Source: GCA-2786165 sp964625775
GTDB taxonomy: Bacteria > Pseudomonadota > Gammaproteobacteria > Legionellales > Legionellaceae
Reading direction: 5' to 3'
Assembly: GCA_964625775.1 (NCBI GenBank)
Contig: CAZVEH010000019.1
Span: forward strand, 1 to 43,044
DNA length: 43,044 nt
Shown: piece by piece, positions 1 to 6,827 of the stretch
Numbering within the stretch: position 1 is the first letter of the stretch
Layout: every line of letters begins with the position of its first letter
Position numbers and translations under genes: made by a program
Notes under the pieces: generated by a model
Told to the model about the DNA's origin: nothing
Seen by the model: only the letters and a program-made list of their open reading frames with translations
Databases searched by the model: none

Positions 1-70
1 ATGAAAACGGTATTATATCCCATAACTCAGTCATTTAAAAATCAAATTACTATACAAGTACCACACGACA

Positions 71-110
71 GGAGATCCCTCGCTGCGCTCGGGATGACGT
101 GGGGAGTTAC
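71..110. repeat. Half copy of a dispersed palindromic intergenic repeat
   Basis: The segment reads as one arm of the palindrome found complete at 32636-32750: it shares the core GATCCCTCGCTRCGCTCGGG, followed by GATGACGT and a terminal GTTAC. Only one arm is present here. A short open frame runs through it from the start of the window, but it shows no protein-like features. Nothing else is recognisable in 1-310, and the window may begin at an arbitrary point. Confidence 0.75.
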
Positions 111-310
111 AACAATTATTTATTATGATGGACATAATTTAAAAGTGTGTTTCTATAAGGATTTCTACGTATATAATACACATTTCCTGTATCAAATAAT
201 GAATTTTTTAAAATATGGTGAGTAAATTAGTTTGAAATTTTTACTAAGTTTTAAACTTTAACTAACTTCATGTATAGGGCATTGTAATATTTGAATGGAT
301 TATGTGAGAT

Positions 311-454
311 ATGGGTTTTTTCAAAAAGGGTCTGCTGCGGGGCATTAATAGCGCAATATTGGGATTTTGTGGTTTATTCCTTCAAAATACTGCATATGCT
401 GCAGTCTACCAAATTCTAAGTGATATCTGCACTAAGTGGCTTTGCTGTTTATGA
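311..454 (+). CDS. Possible 47-aa exported peptide or relic of a secreted protein gene
   Basis: An ATG at 311 opens a 47-codon frame. Its first 30 residues look like a Sec signal peptide: a basic start (MGFFKKGLLR), a hydrophobic core (AILGFCGLFL) and a cleavage-like QNTAYA-AV site. Only about 17 residues follow (ending TKWLCCL) before a TGA stop. There is a weak purine-rich GTGAGAT just before the start. It could be a genuine micro-protein, or the 5' end of a secreted-protein gene that has lost its body. I do not recognise a family. It converges on metQ, whose stop codon lies at 537. Confidence 0.3.
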   Translation: MGFFKKGLLRGINSAILGFCGLFLQNTAYAAVYQILSDICTKWLCCL

Positions 455-536
455 TACTGAGGGATGAAATGATTTTTAATATAGATAAAATTTATATCAT
501 TCACTCACATGATACGTTCCCTGGAAGGCGTGTTAT

Positions 537-1346
537 TTACCAAGCAGGGATAGCCGCATCAGAAAACAGGACTATTGCCTTGTCTCTGACTTCTTGTGCA
601 TGCAATGCGTTTACCAACAGTTGGATTTGTTCTTTCTTAGTGCTGTCTTTTCGAATGACTATCAAATTAGCATAAGGAGAGCTCTTGCCTTCTGTGAACA
701 AAGCATTGCGATTGGGATGTAATCCTGCGGGTATGGCAAAATTTGTGTTGATCACAGCTACGTCCACATCGGGTAATGCGCGGGCCAGTTGCGCGGCATC
801 TAGCTCTCGAAACTGGTATTGTTTGGGGTTGCTTTTGATATCAAATAATGAAGCACTTCGTTTGTTTTTCAAGCGGATCAAGCCTGCTTCTTGGAGGAGT
901 AACAACGCGCGGGCTTCATTGCTAGGGTCGTTGGGTATCGCAATGATGGCGCCGGGTTTGAGCGCTTTGAGTGATGTGATTTTGTTGGAATAGAGCCCAG
1001 CAGGGTATAAAAACGTTTTTCCTGCGACTTCTAAATTATAATGATGCGCCTTTATGGCATCTTCCAAATACGGCAAATGTTGAAATATATTTACATCTAA
1101 TGTTCCGTCCTGTAGTGCGGCATTAGGTAGGTTATAATCACTAAATTCTACAATTTTGACCGTCAAACCATGTTGTGTCTGGACAATATTTCGAGCCACT
1201 TCGACGAGTTCAGTTTCAGGGCCTGCAATGGTACCCACAATCAAAGTATTGGGATTGGGTTTTTCAGAACAGCCTATGCATAAAGCAGCGACTATGATCC
1301 CAACCGTGGTTTTCATGAAACGAGATAGACGAAGGTGTGCGTGCAT
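537..1346 (-). CDS. metQ: Methionine ABC transporter substrate-binding lipoprotein MetQ
   Basis: This is the periplasmic binding lipoprotein of the D/L-methionine importer, which delivers methionine to the MetI-MetN complex. The 269-aa product starts with a signal peptide ending in a lipobox-like ALCIGC, so the mature protein should begin at that Cys and be lipid-anchored. NlpA/MetQ family features follow: an opening VGTIAGPETELVE, then YNLPNAALQDGTLDVNIFQH, and later AIPNDPSNEARALLLLQEAG and the DVAVINTNFA block. The start at 1346 has an AAGGGG ribosome site six bases upstream; the internal ATG at 1316 has none. It is last in metN-metI-metQ, 38 bases after metI. Family and role are near certain; substrate range is from family knowledge. 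Confidence 0.93.
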   Translation of the reverse strand: MHAHLRLSRFMKTTVGIIVAALCIGCSEKPNPNTLIVGTIAGPETELVEVARNIVQTQHGLTVKIVEFSDYNLPNAALQDGTLDVNIFQHLPYLEDAIKAHHYNLEVAGKTFLYPAGLYSNKITSLKALKPGAIIAIPNDPSNEARALLLLQEAGLIRLKNKRSASLFDIKSNPKQYQFRELDAAQLARALPDVDVAVINTNFAIPAGLHPNRNALFTEGKSSPYANLIVIRKDSTKKEQIQLLVNALHAQEVRDKAIVLFSDAAIPAW

Positions 1347-1384
1347 GGTGGCCCCTTATGGTCGGTAGGTGAGTGCCGTACGAC

Positions 1385-2044
1385 TCAACAACCTGTTTTT
1401 TTGTTTAAAGTTTTAACATAGCGATCACCCAGCCATTGGAGGGCTTGGACAATAAAAATCAGAATCGTAACTGTGATGATCATGATACTCAAATCAAACC
1501 GTTGATAACCGTGACGAATCGCCAAATCTCCCAAGCCACCCCCGCCCACAGTGCCCGCCATGGCTGAATAGTTGACCAAGGTGATGGCAGTAACTGTGAT
1601 GGCTTGCATCAACGCGGGTCTTGCTTCTGGGAGGAGAATATGCAAAATCATTTGTCGGCTATTGGCGCCCATTGCAAACCCTGCCTCAATCAAGCCATGC
1701 GGCAAACTGCGATAGGCATTGTCCACCAACCGAGCGAAGAAAGGCGCTGCACCCAAGGTCAAAGGAACGACGGCTGCATGAATACCAATCGATGTACCGA
1801 TTAATAAACGAGTGACTGGAATAAGTGCAACCAATAGAATGATAAAAGGAATAGAGCGTGCGATATTAATCACGGAAGACAGGGCGTGAAATAATTTGGG
1901 GCTGGGTTTTACTGAGTGGCTACTGAATAAAATAGTCCCTAAAGGTAAGCCGATAAGCATTGCAAAAAAAGTACTGATTCCAACCATATATAGGGTTTGG
2001 CCAGTCGCAATTGCTACTTCATATGCCATGGTTGTTGGCGACAT
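1385..2044 (-). CDS. metI: Methionine ABC transporter permease MetI
   Basis: This is the inner-membrane permease of the methionine importer. The 219-aa length is typical of MetI (about 217). It has about five hydrophobic segments. The ABC permease EAA loop is visible as GLIEAGFAMGANSRQMILHI at roughly residues 117-136, the contact point for MetN. Other family signatures are NIARSIPFIILL and the GTVGGGGLGDLAIRHGYQRF block near the C-terminus. The ATG at 2044 has GGAGG nine bases upstream. It overlaps the end of metN by 26 bases, so the two genes are probably translationally coupled. Confidence 0.94.
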   Translation of the reverse strand: MSPTTMAYEVAIATGQTLYMVGISTFFAMLIGLPLGTILFSSHSVKPSPKLFHALSSVINIARSIPFIILLVALIPVTRLLIGTSIGIHAAVVPLTLGAAPFFARLVDNAYRSLPHGLIEAGFAMGANSRQMILHILLPEARPALMQAITVTAITLVNYSAMAGTVGGGGLGDLAIRHGYQRFDLSIMIITVTILIFIVQALQWLGDRYVKTLNKKTGC

Positions 2045-3047
2045 ATCCTAGAACCTCCACAGTTAAATTCGCTTGTCGACAACGCTGCATAAAAGCGTGC
2101 AAATGCTCAGCGTCAGTATGTAATTCAACAATCAATACCCCACAAGTTAAGCCATTAAATCGATCGATATTGGCTTGTAAAATATTAACGTCTATATGTA
2201 ATTCTCTGCTGATTTGACTGATAAAAGGCCCTGTTGCTGTTTCGCCTTCGAAGAGCAGACGCAACAAAGGTCGGCCGTTGTCTTCTGTGATCAAATCTCG
2301 CTGTAAACAGGGGGGAAGTTGTGGGCTTAATTGTGAATACAACATCTTGCGAGTCAAACTGTTTTTATGCGTAAATACAGAGGCCAAATCAGTGGTTTCA
2401 ACAATTTTACCGGATTCCATGATCGCCACACGATGACAAATTTGTTTGATGATATCCATTTCGTGGGTGATCAATACAATGGTGATGCCATACAGTGCAT
2501 TGATTTTATGTAACAGATTTAAAATAGCCCTTGTGGTTTCAGGGTCTAAAGCAGAGGTCGCTTCATCACACAGTAAAATTTTAGGGGAGCAACTTAACGC
2601 ACGCGCAATAGCCACCCGTTGTTTCTGACCGCCACTGAGTTGATTAGGATAGGCGTGTGCTTTGTCGCTGAGTTCAACCAAGGGCAGTAATTCATGAATT
2701 TTTGCATCAATAAGTTCGGGCGATAAGCCTTGAATCTGCATTGGTAAAGCAATATTGTCGTAAACGGTTTTTGTCTGGAGTAAATTGAATTGCTGAAAGA
2801 CCATCGCGGTTTTATGGCGAGCTTTTTGTAAGGGTTGTCCGCGTAATTGGCTAATATCTTGTTGATCAAGGAGAACTTCGCCGCGATCAGGGCGTTCTAA
2901 TGCATTGATGCAACGTAATAGAGTGGATTTTCCTGCGCCACTGCGGCCAATGATGCCAAAAATTTCCCCTTCCTGAATCCCCAGGTTAATGTCTTGTAAT
3001 ACAATATGGTCGGCAAAAGATTTGTATAAACCACGTAATTCAATCAT
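2019..3047 (-). CDS. metN: Methionine ABC transporter ATP-binding protein MetN
   Basis: This is the ATPase of the methionine importer. Starting at 3047 gives 342 aa, matching the family (about 343), with AGGA four bases upstream. An in-frame ATG at 3122 would add 25 residues with no family counterpart. Visible motifs are Walker A GRSGAGKST (34-42), Q-loop VFQQFNLL, signature LSGGQKQR, Walker B ILLCDEATSALDP and the H-loop LITHEMD. The C-terminal ~80 residues match the NIL domain, which in MetN binds methionine and shuts the transporter down when internal methionine is high. It lies 74 bases after the acetoacetyl-CoA synthetase gene on the same strand, so read-through is possible. No S-box or SAM riboswitch-like leader was seen. 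Confidence 0.94.
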   Translation of the reverse strand: MIELRGLYKSFADHIVLQDINLGIQEGEIFGIIGRSGAGKSTLLRCINALERPDRGEVLLDQQDISQLRGQPLQKARHKTAMVFQQFNLLQTKTVYDNIALPMQIQGLSPELIDAKIHELLPLVELSDKAHAYPNQLSGGQKQRVAIARALSCSPKILLCDEATSALDPETTRAILNLLHKINALYGITIVLITHEMDIIKQICHRVAIMESGKIVETTDLASVFTHKNSLTRKMLYSQLSPQLPPCLQRDLITEDNGRPLLRLLFEGETATGPFISQISRELHIDVNILQANIDRFNGLTCGVLIVELHTDAEHLHAFMQRCRQANLTVEVLGYVANNHGI

Positions 3048-3121
3048 GAATCCTGACTCATTAGGGTGTATGGACACAAAAGCACATCGCGTCATTATAC
3101 GGTGGACTCTATGATCTGTCA

Positions 3122-5059
3122 CTAAAAAAGCTCGGGTCGATCCTTGAAGTCATCTAGTGCTTCGGGATTGGCAATCGAGTCCATATTTTTTACAGGTAAG
3201 CCGTGCACGACCTGTCGTACGGCCAATTCTACCAATTTGCCATTGATGGTATGGGGGATGTCTTTGACTTGCAAAATCACAGCAGGAACATGGCGTGGTG
3301 AGGCGCCATGACGAATGGTTTGTCGAATGGTTTGTTGCAAGCTCTCGTCCAATTGCACGTCAGGTTTGAGTTTTACAAAGAGCACCACGCGCACATCATC
3401 TTTATAAGCTTGACCAATAACCACCGAATCTATGATATCGGGAAGGGTTTCAATTTGTCGATAGATTTCTGCCGTTCCAATACGAACGCCACCCGGTTTT
3501 AAAGTGGCATCTGAACGACCATAAATAATCACCCCTCCATGTTCGGTGATCTCGGCATAGTCCCCATGCACCCAAACATTGGGGATTTGCTCAAAATAGG
3601 CACTTTTATAGCGTGATTGGTCTGGATCTTGCCAAAATCCCACGGGCATCGATGGAAACGCTTGCGTACAGACCAATTCGCCACGCTCTGCTATCACAGA
3701 TTGTCCTTTGTCATCCATAATATGCACGGCCATGCCCAAGCCAATGCATTGCAACTCTCCAGAATAAACGGGTAATAACGGATTGGCCAAAGCAAAACAA
3801 GAAATGATGTCCGTGCCCCCTGAAATCGAAGATACTGGAATATCTGCTTTGATGTGATGGTAAATATAATCAAAATGATGAGGGAGTAAAGGTGAGCCCG
3901 TGGATAACACCAAGCGTAGTGCTTCCATCGGATGCATTGTGTTGGGCGATAAAGCTTCTTTTTCAATGCTGGCAATAAATTTAGCGCTGGTGCCAAAAAT
4001 AGTAATACGCTCTTGGTCCAACACTTCAAATAAATGTTGTGCCGTGGGGTAAGACGGTGAACCTTCATACAAAGTGAGTGTGGCACCCAATGCCAAGGTG
4101 GACGCCATCCAATTCCACATCATCCAACCGCAAGTCGTATAAAAGAGCATATTGTCTTGTGGTGTGATGTCGCAATGTAAGCCTAATTCTTTAACATGCT
4201 GAATCAAAGTGCCTCCCGCACCGTGAACAATACATTTTGGTTTGCCCGTGGTGCCTGAGGAGAATAAAATATACACAGGGTGATCGAACGGCATAGCGAC
4301 AAAGGTTAAAGGGTGGTCGGGCACTAAAAAGTCTTGCAGGGCGGTGGTTCCTTCGGTGAATGCTGAAGGAGACGGGCTGGGTAAATTTGGATAAATAATG
4401 ATGTGCTCTAGACCTGGTATTTGGCGTTTAATGTCTTTGATCTTCTCTGCAGCCTGATGTGTTTTTCCTTGATAGGTATGTCCATCACATACAAACACAA
4501 GTTTTGGTTCTATTTGCCCCAAGCGATCAATGATGGCTGCTGATCCAAAATCTGGGGAACAAGAAGACCAAATAGCGCCAATGGCAGTGGTTGCCAACAT
4601 GGCAATCAGGGTGAACGCCACATTGGGCATGATGCCAGCGACGCGATCATGGGGTTGGATGCCGGCTTTTTTTAAACCTGCAGCGCAGGCTGCAACCCGT
4701 TGGTGGAGCTCGTGATAGCTGATGCTTTCACGCCGTCCTAGTTCATCGATGCTGATTAATGCGGGGTGATCATCCTGGCGTTGTAATAAAAGTTCGGCAA
4801 AATTAAATGTTGCGCCCTGAAACCATTGTGCATCCAACATGTGTTGATAGTCGTTGAGAGTCTGCGCAGGAGGGGTATCAAATTTTAAGTTGAAATACGA
4901 CCAAACAGCAGGCCAAAATATGCGGGGTTCTTTCAGAGAAAATTCATATAAAGAGGGATAGTCGGTCAAAGAACAAGGGTTGTGTTGCATGAGATATTGC
5001 ATAAACCGCCATAAATGGCTGTTTTGAGGATGCGAAGGTTGCCAAAGTATTTTACTCAT
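3122..5059 (-). CDS. aacS: Acetoacetyl-CoA synthetase (acetoacetate-CoA ligase)
   Basis: This cytosolic enzyme activates acetoacetate to acetoacetyl-CoA using ATP, letting the cell use ketone bodies or recycle acetoacetate. The 645-aa length is typical. It is an adenylate-forming (ANL) enzyme: the AMP-binding P-loop reads ILFSSGTTGKPKCIVHGAGG, followed by the AACS-specific FYTTCGWMMWNWMASTLALG, the adenylation motif VSSISGGTDI and the hinge YGRSDATLKPGGVRIG. The catalytic-lysine region HTINGKLVELAVRQ is near the end, and the C-terminus has the family's NPEAL motif. It is closer to AacS than to acetyl-CoA synthetase because of the TTCGWMMW block. An AGGA lies about ten bases before the start. 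It may be transcribed together with metNIQ. Confidence 0.93.
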   Translation of the reverse strand: MSKILWQPSHPQNSHLWRFMQYLMQHNPCSLTDYPSLYEFSLKEPRIFWPAVWSYFNLKFDTPPAQTLNDYQHMLDAQWFQGATFNFAELLLQRQDDHPALISIDELGRRESISYHELHQRVAACAAGLKKAGIQPHDRVAGIMPNVAFTLIAMLATTAIGAIWSSCSPDFGSAAIIDRLGQIEPKLVFVCDGHTYQGKTHQAAEKIKDIKRQIPGLEHIIIYPNLPSPSPSAFTEGTTALQDFLVPDHPLTFVAMPFDHPVYILFSSGTTGKPKCIVHGAGGTLIQHVKELGLHCDITPQDNMLFYTTCGWMMWNWMASTLALGATLTLYEGSPSYPTAQHLFEVLDQERITIFGTSAKFIASIEKEALSPNTMHPMEALRLVLSTGSPLLPHHFDYIYHHIKADIPVSSISGGTDIISCFALANPLLPVYSGELQCIGLGMAVHIMDDKGQSVIAERGELVCTQAFPSMPVGFWQDPDQSRYKSAYFEQIPNVWVHGDYAEITEHGGVIIYGRSDATLKPGGVRIGTAEIYRQIETLPDIIDSVVIGQAYKDDVRVVLFVKLKPDVQLDESLQQTIRQTIRHGASPRHVPAVILQVKDIPHTINGKLVELAVRQVVHGLPVKNMDSIANPEALDDFKDRPELF

Positions 5060-5092
5060 TATATGTCAGTCCTGATATTGTTTTGATAATTG

Positions 5093-5226
5093 GTAATTGC
5101 TCACCCCGCCAGAACCGTTCGGCCTGAGGAGGATGCGGAGCATCCGTCTCGAAGGCTTACTTTCAAATGCATTACCCTTCGAGACGCCGCAAAAGCGGCT
5201 CCTCAGGGCGAACGGGTGAGCCGTTA
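5093..5226. repeat. Long imperfect inverted repeat (hairpin element) between aacS and recA
   Basis: The left arm (about 5093-5155) contains GCTCACCCCGCCAGAACCG, GAGGAGGATGCGGAGCATCC and GTCTCGAAGG. The right arm (about 5176-5226) contains CCTTCGAGACGCCGC, GGCTCCTCAGGGCGAACGGG and TGAGCCGTTAC. The arms pair over most of their length around an AT-rich loop. Each arm also carries its own small hairpin (GGATGCGGAGCATCC; GCCGCAAAAGCGGC). A related half copy lies at 42893-42939. The element sits upstream of divergent genes and upstream of the recA promoter. It shares GTAAC..CTCACCC-type ends with the different element at 32636-32750. Confidence 0.85.
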
Positions 5227-5257
5227 CGATAATTGTAACTATTCAGTATAAGAATAT

Positions 5258-5286
5258 TTGAGAAGCTTGGCTATCTGTGGGATAAT
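5258..5286 (+). promoter_or_regulatory. Predicted sigma-70 promoter of recA
   Basis: TTGAGA (5258-5263) and GATAAT (5281-5286) are separated by exactly 17 bases, a near-consensus -35/-10 pair. Transcription would begin near 5293, giving a leader of about 28 bases ahead of the recA ATG at 5321, with AGGTGAG as the ribosome site. No CTG-N10-CAG LexA operator is visible between 5220 and 5320. Confidence 0.65.
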
Positions 5287-5320
5287 TTTGAACCGCATTT
5301 CTCCTTTACTAGGTGAGCAC

Positions 5321-6361
5321 ATGACAATCGAAGACAACAAACAAAAAGCTCTTTCAATGGTTTTACAGCAAATCGAACGCCAATGGGGCAAAGGTTCGGT
5401 GATGCGTATGGGCGACGGCAATATTAATCAAGACATTCAAGCGATTTCAACCGGCTCTTTGGGTTTGGATATTGCTTTAGGAATTGGTGGATTACCCAAG
5501 GGACGTATTGTGGAAATTTATGGTCCTGAATCGTCTGGTAAAACAACTTTGACACTACAAGTGATTGCCGAATGTCAAAAAGCAGGGGGTACTTGTGCAT
5601 TCATAGACGCTGAGCATGCCTTAGATCCTAGCTATGCAGAAAAATTAGGTGTCAAAGTAGATGAGCTATTGATTTCTCAGCCGGATACAGGAGAGCAAGC
5701 GCTGGAAATCACCGATATGTTGGTACGATCTTCTGCGGTAGATGTGGTGATTATCGATTCGGTTGCAGCGCTAACGCCAAAAGCAGAAATTGAAGGCGAG
5801 ATGGGCGATACGCATGTGGGTTTGCAGGCACGCTTGATGTCACAAGCTTTGCGTAAATTAACGGCCAATATCAAACGTTCTAATACCCTGGTGATTTTCA
5901 TCAATCAAATTCGGATGAAAATTGGGGTGATGTTTGGTAGCCCGGAGACGACTACAGGTGGAAATGCATTAAAATTTTATGCTTCTGTGCGCTTAGATAT
6001 CCGTAGAATTGGATCGATTAAAAAAGGTGAAGAAATTTTAGGAAGCGAAACCCGCGTCAAAGTGGTTAAAAATAAAGTCGCACCACCTTTTAAAATCGCT
6101 GAGTTTGATATTTACTACAACGAAGGCATTTCACGAGACAGTGAGATCATTCATTTGGCCACAAACTTAGGTTTGATTGAGAAATCTGGCGCTTGGTACA
6201 GTTACAATGGCGAAAAAATTGGTCAAGGTAAAGATAATGTCCGCATGTATTTGCAAGAAAATCGCGCGATCGCCGAAGCATTAGAGCAAAAAATACGTCT
6301 GGCATTGTTGACCCCCAAAGCGGTGACGAAATCTGAACCACTTGAACTTGTCGATGACTAA
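5321..6361 (+). CDS. recA: Recombinase RecA
   Basis: This is the ATP-dependent strand-exchange protein of homologous recombination and double-strand break repair. The start at 5321 gives 346 aa, typical of RecA, and has AGGTGAG upstream; in-frame upstream codons have no RecA homology. Visible features are Walker A GPESSGKT (68-75), the glutamate switch in FIDAEHALDP, Walker B VDVVIIDSVAALTPKAE, loop L1 GEMGDTHVGLQARLMSQALR and loop L2 FINQIRMKIGVMFGSPETTT, which leads into GGNALKF. The C-terminal part includes GIWY-like ISRDSEIIHLA and is shorter in acidic tail than E. coli RecA. recX overlaps its 3' end. Confidence 0.98.
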   Translation: MTIEDNKQKALSMVLQQIERQWGKGSVMRMGDGNINQDIQAISTGSLGLDIALGIGGLPKGRIVEIYGPESSGKTTLTLQVIAECQKAGGTCAFIDAEHALDPSYAEKLGVKVDELLISQPDTGEQALEITDMLVRSSAVDVVIIDSVAALTPKAEIEGEMGDTHVGLQARLMSQALRKLTANIKRSNTLVIFINQIRMKIGVMFGSPETTTGGNALKFYASVRLDIRRIGSIKKGEEILGSETRVKVVKNKVAPPFKIAEFDIYYNEGISRDSEIIHLATNLGLIEKSGAWYSYNGEKIGQGKDNVRMYLQENRAIAEALEQKIRLALLTPKAVTKSEPLELVDD

Positions 6362-6827
6362 AGTGTTTACAGCGGCAGTGGCTCTATTGGCACGCCGCGA
6401 GTATGGTTTTGATGAGTTGGCGCATAAATTGGCGCAAAAAGGGTATACCTCGGTTGACATTTTGACTGCTCTCGCAGAATGTCAGCGCCTGGGGCTGCAA
6501 TCTGATCGCCGTTTTGTTGAGATGCTATTGCACGCACGTATACGGCAGGGGTATGGGCCGGAGCGCGTTCGCAATGAGTTGCGACAAAAACAGGTAGATC
6601 GGGCGTTATTAGAGGACGTGTTGGCGGCCGATCCTGTGGATTGGACTGCCCATGCTTTACAGGTTTTGCATAAAAAATACAAATCTTTGGGTCACGAGAC
6701 CTTTGCCGCACAACAAAAGCAAAAACAATTTTTACTGTATCGAGGATTTGCCAATCATACGATTGCGCAGGCATTTGAACAGAGACTGGATGCGATAAAT
6801 ACGAGTAAACATGATGAATACAGCTGA
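6354..6827 (+). CDS. recX: Regulatory protein RecX
   Basis: RecX is a small helical protein that binds RecA filaments and limits RecA activity. The product has about 157 residues in the usual three-helix repeat arrangement: ALLARREYGFDELAHKLAQK, then RFVEMLLHARIRQGYGPERV with RNELRQKQVDRALLEDVL, and a final repeat containing QKQFLLYRGFANHTIAQAF. The ATG at 6354 overlaps the recA stop (6359-6361), suggesting coupled translation. A TTG at 6342 would add four residues, and neither start has a clear ribosome site. Its 3' end overlaps alaS by 17 bases, so recA-recX-alaS forms one continuous block. Confidence 0.9.
   Translation: MTKVFTAAVALLARREYGFDELAHKLAQKGYTSVDILTALAECQRLGLQSDRRFVEMLLHARIRQGYGPERVRNELRQKQVDRALLEDVLAADPVDWTAHALQVLHKKYKSLGHETFAAQQKQKQFLLYRGFANHTIAQAFEQRLDAINTSKHDEYS

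Noticed and set aside
1..225. 74-codon open frame at the window start
   Set aside because: It runs through the palindromic repeat arm at 71-110 and has no protein-like features or ribosome site.
436..675. Open frame opposite the 3' end of metQ
   Set aside because: Antisense shadow of metQ; low-complexity translation, no ribosome site.
1400..1430. TAAAGTTT followed by GCGATCA as a FliA-type promoter
   Set aside because: The spacing is 7 rather than 11 bases and it sits inside the end of metI, not before a gene.
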